DNA from: Terebella lapidaria
Lineage: Eukaryota; Annelida; Polychaeta; Terebellida; Terebellidae
NCBI GenBank assembly: GCA_949152475.1
Contig: OX424555.1
Span: 97,559,515-97,623,514, forward strand
DNA length: 64,000 nt
Reading direction: 5' to 3'
The position numbers and the translations under genes were made by a program. Under the pieces are notes generated by a model, which saw only the letters and a list, made by a program, of their open reading frames with translations, did not search any database and was not told the origin of the DNA. Positions 23,668 to 35,032 of the stretch are shown in pieces. The first letter of the stretch is position 1. Each line of letters starts with the position of its first letter.

Positions 23668-23770
23668 TTGTATTACCTCAACGGAACCTCAATGGAAACA
23701 AGTCCTTTGTTGGACTTTTTTTTAGATAATCCTCGGTATAATACCAGTATAATGTTCTACACTATATCAT
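23668..23770 (+). repeat. LINE 3'-tail fragment
   Basis: Resembles the 3' untranslated region of the LINE at 4380–6556: GGAAACAAGTCC here against GGAAATAAGTCC at 6418, each followed by GGACTTT and a TATCCTC/ATCCTCG word at similar spacing. This suggests a shared conserved LINE tail. No RT is visible before it. Confidence 0.5.
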
Positions 23771-24460
23771 TGTATTTTACAACAGTTATTTGATGTATTC
23801 AATGTGGTTCGTTTTATACCAAGTATATCAATCAGTCAATTTAGTCAGTCGAATTTACCTGCATGCAAGATGTATTACACAAAACACTTACCTGAAACTA
23901 ATATAATGGACACTTCATTATTTTGGAACACGACTAGGCGAGAGAGCAGGTGGGCCTCGAAAGTCTGGAACAACGACGCAAGCACATGATGCACAAGGTC
24001 TTCTCATCAATGGGAGATGGAAGATTCCATCCACAAGCTCAATAAGCTCAACCCTGAGGGACAAACCCACAACCTACGTAAATACCACGCCCACCACCTA
24101 CCACACATCCGGACCAGGAGATTCAAAGACAGTTTCATCAATTAGTGCTTGTTTGACTCTACAACCTGACATAATCATTTATATTTTTACTTTCCTTTCT
24201 CGTTTTTTATCATCATTTTTATTATGAATCCTTTTAATTTAAAATGGTTTCTCAGGTTAATATGTATTTCCTTTTTATTAGTAGTACTATTAGTATTGGT
24301 AGGCTATCTGTATTTTTCTGTGTTTTATTACCAACAGTTTTGTTATTTTGTGTAAACAAAAATTCCAGTAAAATACTCCAATAAATCCAATCATTTTATA
24401 AGTCTTTGTGGTTTTTATTTATTCATTTATTTTATTATTATTTTCCCCCACAATATCGAT
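23771..24460. other. Unassigned DNA
   Basis: A short frame over 23930–24140 (KVWNND … HHLPHIRTRRFKD) reads like degraded coding sequence but is interrupted and unrecognised. The rest is T-rich. Confidence 0.3.
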
Positions 24461-24466
24461 GGGGGA

Positions 24467-24492
24467 GACATACCCCATAAATGGGGTATGTC
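24467..24492. repeat. Perfect 12-bp-arm palindrome
   Basis: GACATACCCCAT and ATGGGGTATGTC separated by AA. Could form a hairpin or mark an old insertion. Confidence 0.7.
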
Positions 24493-24551
24493 ATGCCATC
24501 TTAGTAACACCACAAATGTGTCTGGATTCATTTCTATGGGCCTGGGTGTCC

Positions 24552-24552
<1 letters not shown>

Positions 24553-24583
<31 letters not shown>
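24553..24583. repeat. TTA/ATT trinucleotide microsatellite
   Basis: About ten uninterrupted ATT units. Confidence 0.9.
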
Positions 24584-24586
<3 letters not shown>

Positions 24587-24599
24587 GATAAATAGTAAT

Positions 24600-25224
24600 A
24601 TGATAAACGGTAATATGATAAAAGGCGCATTATGATTTGGATACCTTGTGCCTTTTGACTAATAGCGTATTTGGCTTTTCATAGTCATGGGATTCAACCG
24701 GAAGTGGGTAGTTTCACAAAAAGCAGTGTTAAAATTTACGGAAATTAGTCAAGAAAAGTCGAAATAAAGTTAATGTCGTATTGTGAAAAGCACTGAAATT
24801 GGTAAATATTTGTTGGTTATACTTTCTTACTGTATAATAACCAAGTTATGTGTATCAAGCACGGATGTCAAAACTGAATGATTACAAGTTGACAGCGATT
24901 TCTTGCAATCAACTAGCGTGTCCGGAGGTTTTTTGAATTTTTATTTTCTAAATTGCAGGTGATGTTGTTTAATTTAAAGTGTGTTTTTATGAACACATTG
25001 GTCCTTGAATGACCTCCGTAGCCCAAAAATTGACGATTTGAGAGCAATTTGAAAGTTCAGCTTTTGAAAATCTTGTCTGTCACCCAAATTGCGCATGGGT
25101 ATTTTTACATGTACATGTACCTTTTGCTGCAATATCTTGATTGGTTTCCACATATAAGCACTGAATTACTAGTATGTATTGTTGACAATACAATTCTAGA
25201 GCTGGGGCTCGATTTGAGAGAAAA
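24600..25224. other. Intergenic DNA, nothing recognised
   Basis: AT-rich sequence before the first Helitron-like copy. No gene or repeat was recognised. Confidence 0.5.
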
Positions 25225-26158
25225 CTAGATGATTCGGTAGCCAACGACCGCGTGGGTGTATACCCCTGGGCTCTATAATCTCTGTTGCCAAAATATGTAA
25301 ATTCAGACAAAATATAATCTCTGCCAGGCCAGTGTGTTTTATCGATATCAGTAATAAAAGTTCTGGACCTTAACTAGTAAAAGTAATGTTAACTTATTCG
25401 GTTACAGTCATGAAATCTCCACTGAACTAAACCTATACCTTGTTGAGCCCAATAATAAATGTTTCTCGTCTTTACAATTTTTACTATGATAAGGTAGTAA
25501 AACTAATGTTAACTTATTCAGTTACAGCCATGAAATCTCTACTGGACCAAACCTATACCTTGTAGGGCCCAATAATAAATGTTTTCTTGTTTTACCTATT
25601 TTTATTGTGGTCAATAATAGACTTAACTAGTAAAATTAGTGTTAACTTATTTGGTATTATTGTTCTGTTTTCCCAAAAACATCAGTTCTCTATTCTCAAC
25701 AAGAATTCAGTGTTATTTGCTTTCATAGTACAGGTTATTGGAGTGACCACATATGTCCAAGTGGGTATGTTAATGGTCGTATTACGTTAACCTGTTAACT
25801 AATTAATATTTATTTGGTCATTCCGAAAAACGATAGGTTTCGTGAGACTGTATTTTTAATCAAGCCCGTGCGATTTCATCATCATTCATCGAAAACTCTC
25901 ACCCATAGAGCCTTCACAAACCATGTGTGCTAACCTGGACAAATTGAGCACAAAATGTGTCGCCAATTAGCCAATTTGGTTGCTATGGCAACCAAAATCG
26001 ATCGGTGTCACAATCTTACCATGTACGTCATGTCTCTCTGAGAAATTATCGTTCAGATTTACAGCCTGTAGCCTGTTCACAAGAAAGTATCTGTGGCAGA
26101 CGCCGACGCAGACCGACAATCGCAAATCCATAGTATCAGCCGAACTTTGTTTGTGAGA
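25225..26158 (-). mobile_element. Non-autonomous Helitron-like element, copy A
   Basis: Read on the minus strand it starts TCTCACAAACAAAGTTCGG and ends with a stem-loop (GCGGTCG … CTACCG) a few bases before CTAG, followed by T. TC at the 5' end and a hairpin plus CTAG at the 3' end are the hallmarks of Helitrons. It matches copy B (26508–29193) at both ends, in the GGATTTG/CCATAGTAT region and in the 132-bp tandem unit (about 25370–25660). At 934 bp with no Rep or helicase coding, it must move in trans if at all. Confidence 0.65.
25370..25660 (-). repeat. 132-bp minisatellite in copy A (about 2 units)
   Basis: About two and a half units containing GTTAACTTATT, CTTAACTAGTAAAA and CCCAATAATAAATG. 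The units are the reverse complement of the seven-unit array in copy B. Confidence 0.75.
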
Positions 26159-26507
26159 CACAATATTAAAAAATTATTGCAAAAAATTGCTAAACAATCA
26201 CATTGCAGTGAACATTTGAGCGAGAGCTGCATGTACCCCACCCCAGTTCATATTAGATTTTATTAGGTTCTGGCCAGAATGCAATATCTTTTGAATTAAT
26301 TCATCATTTCTGATATTCCATTACATATGAAATGTCACACAATTTTTTCTTTGTTGTACAGAGTACATAGACCTACATCATTACATTATAACTAGGCTCT
26401 GTCCAGATAGGCCTATAGATCATAAAAATCAAAAATATATTTCTATGTTTATATCCAAATATCTTGAGCTTTGTCACTAAGAAATAACAACATACACAAT
26501 AATTGTA
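26159..26507. other. Spacer between head-to-head Helitron-like copies
   Basis: 349 bp of AT-rich unique-looking sequence between the two 5' termini. No gene is seen. Confidence 0.6.
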
Positions 26508-26548
26508 TCCCCCGAACAAAGTTCGGCGGATACTATGGATTTGGCTTC

Positions 26549-26587
26549 GTCGTCCGCGTCCGCGCCCGCGTCCGCGTCCGCGTCCGC
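26549..26587. repeat. GTCCGC hexanucleotide run
   Basis: About six units of CGTCCG/CGCCCG near the 5' end of Helitron-like copy B. It gives the RGRGRG-type translations seen on the other strand, which are not proteins. Confidence 0.85.
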
Positions 26588-27094
26588 AGAGATTTTCTTG
26601 TGAACGCGCTACAGACCGCAATGCCGTGGCACATTTTGCATTGAAAACAGCCTGTTTGAGACACATGGCTTGTGAACGCGCTACAGGCCGCAATTCTCAC
26701 CCGATCACCATTATTTTTTACAGGCACATATATTATGGTAAGATCCCGACACCAATCGATTTCGGTTGCCGTGGCAACTGAATTGGTCGTTTGGGGACAC
26801 ATTTTGCATTGAAAACAGCCTGTTTGAGACACATGGCTTGTGAACGCTCTACTGATGGCAATTTTTGACGAATCTCGATAATATTTGGAAGTTTTGTTGG
26901 GAAGGGCTGTCACACGAAACCAATGATTTTTTAGAATGATCATATAAATATTAATATGTTAACAGCCTAACTTATTACAGAATTTGGAAATATCCATTTT
27001 GACATGTGAGATCATTCCAATAGCCTGTACAATGGAAGGTAATGACACTGGTATCTTGTTCAGAATGGAGAACTGATGTTTTCAGTGAAAACAG

Positions 27095-27970
27095 GACAAT
27101 ATTACTGAATAAGTTAACATTAGTTTTACTAGTTAAGTCTATTATTGTCCACAATAAAAATAGTTAAGACGAGAATCGTTTATTATTAGGCTCAACAAGG
27201 TAAAGGTTTTGTCCAGTACAGATTTCATGGGTGTAACTGAATAAGTTAATATTATTTTTTAATAGTTAAGTCTATTATTGACCACAATAAAAATAGTTAA
27301 GACAAGAAATATTTATTATTAACCTCAACAAGGTAAATGTTTCGTCCAGTACAAACTTCATTGGTGTAACCGAATAAGTTAACATTATTTTCACTAGTTA
27401 AGTCTATTATTGACCACAATAAAAATAGTTAAGTCTATTATTGACCACAATAAAAATAGTTAAGAGGAGAAATATTTATTATTAAGCTCAACAAGGTGAA
27501 AGTATGTCGTACAGATTTCATGGGTGTACTGAATAAGTTAACATTATTTTTACTAGTTAAGTCTATTATTGACCACAATAAAAATAGTTAAGACAAGAAA
27601 TATTTATTATTGGGCTCAACAAGGTAAAGATTCTGTCCAGAAGACATTTTATGTCTGTAACCAAATAAGTTAACATTTTTTTTGCTAGTTAAGTCTATTA
27701 TTGACCTCAATAAAATTAGTTAAGATGAGAAACAATTATTATTGAGCTCAACAAGGTTAAGGTTTTGTCCGGTAGAAATTTCTGGGTGTAACCAAATAAG
27801 TTAACATCATTTTTACATGTTAAGTCTGTTATTGACCATAATGAAAATAGTTAAGACAAGAAATATCTATTATTGGGCTCAACAAGGTGAAGGCTTTGTC
27901 CAGTAGAGATTTTATGGCTGTGACCAAATAAGTTAACATTATTTCTTGCTAGTTAAGTCTATTATTGATC
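27095..27970 (+). repeat. 132-bp minisatellite in copy B (about 7 units)
   Basis: The word AATAAGTTAAC recurs at intervals of 131–133 bp. One interval is 159 bp because of an internal 27-bp duplication (TAAGTCTATTATTGACCACA). Units diverge by several percent. Confidence 0.9.
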
Positions 27971-27975
27971 ACAAT

Positions 27976-28870
27976 AGCTTTTCATGAAAACATTGATCAA
28001 CTTTTACTTTGAATTTCAACTTGAGACCATGTTTGGCACAAATTATGAGTTAAAATATAACTTATGGTGAAAAATTCGATCTGGCTCCAATTTCTTCGTC
28101 TTGAAATGCAGTTTTGGTTAATTTTTATTTTGAATTTCAACTTGAAAGCATGTTTGGCACATATTATGAGTCGAAATATAACTCATGGTTAAAAGTTCGA
28201 TCTGGCTCCAATTTCGTCATCTTGAAATGCAGTTTTGGTCAATTTTTAGTTTGAATTTCAACATATTATGAGTTAAAATATAACTTATGATGAAAAGTTG
28301 GATCTGGCTCCAATTTCTTCATCTTGAAATGCAGTTTTGGTAAACTTTTAGCTTGAATTTCAACACGAAACCAAGTTTGGCACATATTATGAGTTAGAAT
28401 ATAACTTATGATGAAAAGTTCTATCTGGCTCCAATTTCTTCATCTTGAAATGCAGTTTTGGTCAACTTTTACATTGAATTTCAACTTAATACCAAGTTTG
28501 GCACATATTATGAGTTGAAATATAACTCATGGCGAAAAGTTTGATCTGGCTCCAATTTCGTCATCTTGAAATGCAGTTTTGGTCAACTTTTAGTTTGAAT
28601 TTCAACTTGAAACCAAGTTGGGCAGGTATTATGAGTTAAAATATAACTTATGACGAAAAGTTCAATCTGGCTCCAATTTTGTCATCTTGAAATGCAGTTT
28701 TGCTTAACTTTTACTTTGAATGTCAATTTGAAACCATGTTTGGCACATACATGTACATGTATTATGAGTCGAAATATAACTTATGGTGAGAAGTTCGATC
28801 TGGCTCCAATTTCGTCATCTTGAAATGCAGTTTTGGTCAACTTTTACATTGAATTTCAAGTAAGTAAAAT
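27976..28870 (+). repeat. 121-bp minisatellite in copy B (about 8 units)
   Basis: ATCTGGCTCCAATTT recurs at intervals of 121 bp, with one shortened unit (102 bp) and one lengthened (133 bp, an added ATGTACATGT). It is absent from copy A. Confidence 0.9.
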
Positions 28871-29206
28871 ATTCTGAGTTGAAATATAAATAGGTGAAAA
28901 GATTGATCTATCTGTATTTTCGATATTTTATCAAACATGTCGAAATGGAAATCCATATAAAGAGATTTCAGTGGTGATTTTGAATTCGATCTTCAATAAC
29001 CTCGGAAGATCAGTGCAGCAATTTTGGTGGGGAAAAGAAAACAGTTGTGACTTGAGATTTAACATTTCTCTGGTAATCTTTTTTAGCCCTTGCTCTAGTT
29101 TTTCACACTTGACAGTCATATATTTGGGGCAACAGAGATGATAGGGCTACGGGGGATACACCCAAGCGGTCGTAGGCGACCGGAAGCGTCTAGTTATACA
29201 GGTAGT

Positions 29207-30301
29207 TACGGTGGCTCATATTCGCCAGATGGAGGAATGCACTTTTTTCTTTACAGCGTTATAACGCTGTAATACAGCGTTATAACGCTGTAATACAGCG
29301 TAATAACGCTCTAATTTACAGCGTAATAACGCTCTAATTTACAGCGTAATAACGCTCTAATTTACAGCGTAATTACGCTCTAATACAGCGTTATAACGCT
29401 CTATTACAGCGTTATAACGCTCTAATTTATAGCGTAATTACGCTTTAATTTACAGCGTAATTACGCTCTAATTACAGCGTTATTACGCTGTAATTTAGGC
29501 GTTATTACGCTGTAAATTACAGCGTTATAACGCTCTAATTTACAGCGTAATAACGCTCTAATTACAGCGTTATAACGCTCTAATACAGCGTAATAACGCT
29601 CTAATTAGAGTGTAATAACGCTGTAATTAGAGCGTAATTACGCTGCAAATTAAAGCGTAATTACGCTATAAATTACAGCGTTATAACGCTCTAATTTACA
29701 GCGTAATTACGCTCTAATTACAGCGTTATTACGCTCTAATTACAGCGTTATTACGCTGTAATTTACAGCGTAATTACGCTCTAATTACAGCGTAATAACG
29801 CTCTAATTACAGCGTTATAATGCTCTAATACAGCGTAATAACGCTCTAATTAGAGTGTAATTACGCTGTAAATTAGAGCGTTATAACGCTGTAATTTACA
29901 GCGTTATAACGCTCTATTACAGCGTAATAACGCTGTAATTAGAGCGTAATTACGCTGTAAATTACAGCGTTATAACGCTCTAATTTACAATGCCAGAGAC
30001 ATCATCGGACCTGCTAGTTCATCAGCTCAATCATTTGTAGGGAAATCTCAAAACTATTCTGATCTAGATATGTTTATTACAAATCACGATAATGGAAATA
30101 TGCTAGGAAGGTGAACGGTTTAATTTAGAGCGTAATAACGCTCTAAATTAGGGCGTTATAACGCTGTAAATTAGAGCGTTATAACGCTGTAAATTAGAGC
30201 GTTATAACGCTGTATTACAGCGTTATTACACTGTAATTAGAGCGTTATAACGCTCTAAAAAAAATTTGTGCTCCTCTATGTGGCGAATATGAGCTTCCGT
30301 A
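29207..30301. mobile_element. TACGG-terminus element 2 with palindromic body
   Basis: Starts TACGGTGGCTCATATTCGCC and ends with its inverted partner (GGCGAATATGAGCTTCCGTA), with inverted similarity over about 40 bp. The perfect 6-bp duplication GGTAGT flanks it at 29201–29206 and 30302–30307. The body is an array of the self-complementary word AGCGTTATAACGCT and variants, with one 120-bp unique segment at 29995–30117. Non-coding. It lies 13 bp from the end of Helitron-like copy B. Confidence 0.8.
29255..30258. repeat. Array of AGCGTTATAACGCT palindromes
   Basis: About 40 units of 20–24 bp; each holds a near-perfect 14-bp palindrome (AGCGTTATAACGCT, AGCGTAATTACGCT or the mixed AGCGTAATAACGCT) joined by CTAATTTAC-like links. 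Interrupted by unique DNA at 29995–30117. Confidence 0.9.
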
Positions 30302-30307
30302 GGTAGT

Positions 30308-31059
30308 ATACTTGTTAGCTGCTGAAATACAACACGACGTACGGTTGGTACTGGTAGTTATCGCCAGTGATCACGGCAGCAATACCCCAAATTCCCCCAT
30401 TATCGCCCATTTTGGCGCCGGGCGGATTTTTCTCCCAAAAGCCGCGTGGGGTGCCTCCACTATAATCACTTGCGCTCCTCGGCGCTGCAGTTTATTTACA
30501 AACAGATAACTACCTGGTGATTTTAATATCCTATTGAAGTCATTGTGTGACTTCCAGACACTTCCATCGAGTGCAACAGCATGAATAATTACCACGAAAT
30601 TTGTCCATTTTTCAACTGTCGAAAACTCTACGGAATTTCCCGAATCACAACGAAACAATTATATCACGTGATTCGTCTGTTTTCACTCTTTCACATGGCA
30701 TCAACAAATTTCCATTAACCCCGAGCGTTCGATGTAAATAAACAGATTTAAATGACCACCCCCACGCGGTTTTGGCGCCAAGCGCGGGAACCAGAAACAC
30801 GAAAATTTTGAGACCCCACCCACAGTGTAGCAATTTTTATATTTTTATCTCACCTTATATCAAAATTTCAAGATATACATTTTGAAGAATATATATAAAG
30901 GTACCCGATACAAGTCTTCAAAGAGAAATATCCTGAACTCGTGATTTTTGATAAATTTCTAAAGATGGCCATTTAACATGGTGACAGATACAAATCCGAT
31001 TATGTAGAAAACACTGGACACGCTAAATCAACAACACTGGTCTGACAGATCACAATGAC
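30308..31059. other. Intergenic DNA, nothing recognised
   Basis: No gene is supported. Open frames on the minus strand at 30371–30833 show no domain. Confidence 0.45.
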
Positions 31060-31305
31060 CTGGGGCCCGTTTCACTAAGATAGCGAGCTCGTTACCTATA
31101 TAAAGTCCTCGTTGGAGTTTTTAATGATGGAAATAAAAACATAAAATAACTATGACAACTTATTGTTAACGATGGATACAACGAGCATTGCTAACGATGG
31201 AATTCTTAGTGATTAAAAAACCCTCGTTATTAGCGAGGATTGTTTAATTTAACGAGAATTTGGCTGCTAACGAGCTCTTTATCATCTTAGTGAAATGGGC
31301 CCCAG
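31060..31305. mobile_element. Small TIR MITE, 246 bp
   Basis: Termini CTGGGGCCCGTTTCACTAAG and its inverted partner, differing at one base. Flanked by the 5-bp duplication ATGAC at 31055–31059 and 31306–31310. The interior holds several GAGCTCGTT/AACGAG words in both orientations. Non-coding. Confidence 0.8.
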
Positions 31306-31310
31306 ATGAC

Positions 31311-31711
31311 GTTTGATGATTGTAACTTGTCATCAATTTCTGGCAGAATGTATGGAAGGGCAACAGGTTCAATATTCTCTAGGTGCTTTTTTCTTCAGCA
31401 ATCCCTATTATGGGCACCTATGTTTCCTTATTCTTCACTAATTATCAATATGATTGACACGAATTAGTTTACGAGCTTTTTATGTTTCGCTTTAGTGCTT
31501 TTCATTTTCTTTCACAAGATGTGCAATTTGTTCTTTTCACGGGTCCATTGTTCTTGACTACTTTTCATTCTAGTTTAAGACATATCATGTTATTCTTTAC
31601 TAGTATTCAATATGCTTGACACAGATCCATCATCGTACATGCACGTGTTTATCCTTCCAATTGCTTTCATTTCCTTTCACTGGTTTGTGTTGTTCTTGTC
31701 TATGTCCGCGC
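31311..31711. other. Intergenic DNA, nothing recognised
   Basis: T-rich unique-looking sequence between two MITEs. Confidence 0.5.
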
Positions 31712-31921
31712 CCCATCTAACGACCTGTTTTGAAAACTTGCACCAACATCACCAATAACTGGATGCTCCAATTACCAATATTACCAATAACTATGCATAT
31801 GGCTAGATACAAACCATCATGATGATGTCTGATGATCGAGATGAAGCTGGCTTCAAAGTTTGGGGACCGTCCAGTTATTGGTAATTTTGGTGCAAGTTTT
31901 CAAAACAGGCCGCTAGATGGG
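31712..31921. mobile_element. Fold-back MITE beside the satellite
   Basis: 52-bp inverted arms at 31712–31763 and 31870–31921 share CCTGTTTTGAAAACTTGCAC and ACCAATAACTGGA. Its right end lies exactly where the ~143-bp satellite begins. Confidence 0.75.
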
Positions 31922-33780
31922 ACGGACGTTATTTTTGGACTTGTGGCACTGGACAAACATGTCTAAGGGGTATTATGAATGAACTTTGACCTTCACCTAA
32001 AATTTTTTTGCCGAGGTGGCGTTTTCGTTTCCGCCGATGTCTCAGAAACGGTGCATCGTAGAGCAAAACGGACGTTATTTTTGGACTCGTCATCCTAGAC
32101 AAACATGTCTGAGGGGTATTAAGGTTGACCTTGACCTTGAATTTTTCTGCCGAGTCGGCATTTTTCGTTTTTGTTGATATCTCGGAAACGGTGTGTCGTA
32201 GAGTGAAACGAACGTCATTTTCGGACTCGTGGCACTAAACAAACATGTCTAAGGGGTATCATGGATGAACTTTGACCTTCACCTGAAATATTTTCGCCGA
32301 GTCGGCATTTTTCGTTTTCGTCGATATCTCGAAAACGATCGTCGTAGACCGAAACGGACATTATTTTCGACTCGTCACTCTAGACAAACAGTCTATGGGG
32401 TATTAAGGATGACCTTTGACCTTGAATTTTTCTGCCAAGACGTCATTTTTCGTTTTCGTCGATATCTCGGAAACAGTACGTCGTAGAGTGCAACAGATGT
32501 TATTTTTGCACTCGTAGCACTAGACAAACATGTCTAAGGGGTATCATGGATGAACTTTGACCTTCACCCGAAATTTTTTCGCGAGTCGGCATTTTTCGTT
32601 TTCGGCGATATCTCGGAAACGGTGCGTCGTAGAGCGAAACGGATGTTATTTTCGGACTCGTGGCACTAGACAAACATGTCTGAGGGGTATTATGCATGAA
32701 CTCTGACCTGAAATTTTTTCGCCGACTCGGCATTTTTCGTTTCCGTCGATATCTCAGAAACAGTGCGTCGTGGAGCGAAACGGACGTTATTTTCGGACTT
32801 GTGGCACTAGACAAACATGTCCTAAGGGTATTATGGATGAACTTTGACCTTCACCCGAAATTTTTTCGCGAGTCGGCATTTTTCGTTTTCATCGATATCT
32901 CGGTAACGGTGCGTCGTAGAGCGAATCGGACGTTATTTTCGTACTCGTGGCACTAGATACATGTCTGAGGCGTATTATGCATGAACTCTGACCTCAAATT
33001 TTTTCGGCACTAGACAAACATGTCTTAAGGGTATTCCTAAAAAAATTTTCGCCTAGAGTCGGCATTTTTTGTTTTCGTCCATATCTCGGAAACAGTGTGT
33101 CGTAGACCGAAACGGACTTTATTTTCGGACTCGTCGTTTTCGACAAACATGTCTGAGGGCTATTAAGGATGACCTCGACCTTGAATTTTTCTGCCGAGTC
33201 GGCATTCTTCGTTTTCGTCGATATCTTGGAAACGGTGCGTGGTAGAGCGGAACGAACGTTATTTGTCGCACTCGTGGCACTAGAAAAACATGTCTAAGGA
33301 GTATTATGGATGAATCTTGACCTGAAATATTTTCGCCGAGTCGGCATTTTTCGTTTTTGTTGATATCTCGGAGACGGTGCGTCCTAGAGCGAAACGAACG
33401 TTGTTTTCGGACTCGTGGCACTAGACAAACATGTCTGTTGGGTATTATGGATGAACTTTGACCTTGACCTGAAATTTTTTCGCCGAGTCGGCATTTTTCG
33501 TTTTCGTCGATATCTCGAAAACGGTACATCGTAGAGCGAAACGGACATTATTTTCGGACTCATGGCACTAGACAAACATGTTTATGGGGTATTATGGATG
33601 AACTTTGACGCCCTAGACAAACATGTCTGAGGGGTATTATGGATGAACTTTAGACCTCGACCTGAAATTTTTTTGCCGAGTCAACATTTTTCGTTTTTGT
33701 CGATATCTCAGAAACGATGCGTCAGACAACGTTTTCGGACTTGTCGCGTTAAACAAACATGTCTAAGGAGTATTATGGAT
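31922..33780. repeat. ~143-bp satellite array, about 12 diverged units
   Basis: The word ACAAACATGTCT recurs at 140–146 bp intervals. Each unit carries GGACTCGTGGCACTAGAC, GGGTATTATGGATGAAC, TTTGACCTTGACC, GCCGAGTCGGCATTTTTCG and CGATATCTCGGAAACGG. Several units are internally shortened after 32950. The frames translated here (FRFRRYL / MSSATSPK repeats) are artefacts. A leftover part of the same unit appears at about 42575–42610, beyond the nested insertions. Confidence 0.9.
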
Positions 33781-34193
33781 TAAAGGGCCACGGACACGAA
33801 AAAGTGACTTGTTTTCATAATGAAGTTAAGCATCTACTAAGCATGTGCACAACAGAAATGGTATCAATTAGGGCTCGGGTTGTCGAGAAATTGACCTAAA
33901 CAGCCGTTGTGCCAGCTATTTGACATTTTACGTTCTTTGTGATCTGTGACGTCACGGGGGAACGACAGCGCTGGCAAATACGTTTGTCGTTGCAGGTGGT
34001 TGTGTGCGGGTGTCTGGCGGGAATCCATCACTACATGTACATATACTATAGATATCATATCAATAAGTATGGGAATTTTGTAATCATATGCAGCATGGGT
34101 ACCTTAATGTCGGCTAAGGTTCTACACATCAGGAAGGTGTCAGCCTTTTCTACTTTCCGGATGATCCATAACCTGTTTACATATGCCTACATA

Positions 34194-35024
34194 CAGGGCC
34201 AGATTAACGTAGGGGCTATTGGGGCTGCAGCCCCAGGCCCATAGTCCCAGCAAGAAAAAAATAGGCCCCAATTCTCACAAAAACGATGCACAGTTTTGTT
34301 TCAACTACGGGGCCTATTTTTAACTGCACAGTTTTTTTCAAAACTTGGGTCCTATTTTTGCGAGTGCTTATTCGTCCCCTTTCTCACTCATAGGCCTATT
34401 GTAGGCTGCAGATTGAAACCGTGTTTTTTTTTTCAAACTTGGGGACCTGTATTTTTCTGCGGGTGCTAGTGTGTCTCCTTTTCACACAGATGGGTTTAGG
34501 CCTACAGAAGATCTCCATGATAGGCATACACCTGCCATCAACAGATTTGCACACAAAGAGGCCGAAAAGTACATATGTATGATCATAAAAAAAATTGATT
34601 ACATCGGAAATTTGTGTTTCACTGTTTATGATAAACAACTGCATATACCACATTATGTTAGATTTTTTATTCTGAAAAAAGTCACTGATTTTTTAGGGGG
34701 TCAACTTCAATAATTATTCGGAATCCTCGACAAATTTACAAAATTTTAAATCTACCGGATTTACAATAATAGATCTAGGCCAAATTACTTTTTCAGTCCT
34801 TTCACTCTTTAGTGGAAAAAAAGTTCAAAATTCGAATCCGATTTGAATGTCCAAATATCGCATAAATTCTTCCTCAAATACACGCCAAATTGCTCAACTC
34901 ACAAAACAAAAAAACATTTTTTTCTCGGGGGCCTTACGGCGCCCCCCGGACCCCCAGACCGGATAGCTTTAGGCCCATTTATATTTTCCAGCCCCAGGCC
35001 CCTCTGTCGTTTTATCCGCCCCTG
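34194..35024. mobile_element. hAT-type non-autonomous element, 831 bp
   Basis: Starts CAGGGCCAGATTAA and ends with the inverted partner of CAGGGGCGGATAAAA. Both arms carry GGGGC words and the CCCCAGGCCC block. The perfect 8-bp duplication CCTACATA flanks it at 34186–34193 and 35025–35032. No transposase coding is seen. Confidence 0.88.
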
Positions 35025-35032
35025 CCTACATA

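Larger units (their letters stand above)
26508..29193 (+). mobile_element. Non-autonomous Helitron-like element, copy B
   Basis: Starts TCCCCCGAACAAAGTTCGG directly after an A. It ends with a 6-bp stem-loop (CGGTCG TAGG CGACCG), seven bases, then CTAG directly before a T. That fits insertion between A and T as Helitrons do. Internal layout: a GTCCGC hexanucleotide run at about 26550–26586, a 132-bp minisatellite at 27095–27970, then a 121-bp minisatellite at 27976–28870. No Rep or helicase coding. It is nearly three times the length of copy A, mostly through its arrays. Confidence 0.65.

Noticed and set aside
26373-26943. Arginine–glycine rich frames near the GTCCGC run
   Set aside because: Hexanucleotide repeat translation at the Helitron-like 5' end.
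29255-30258. CRISPR-like regular repeat
   Set aside because: Spacing is irregular, the links are not unique spacers, the units are palindromic throughout, and the setting is animal DNA with TIRs and a duplication.
32265-33575. Frames with FRFRRYL or MSSATSPK repeats on both strands
   Set aside because: Read-through of the ~143-bp satellite.
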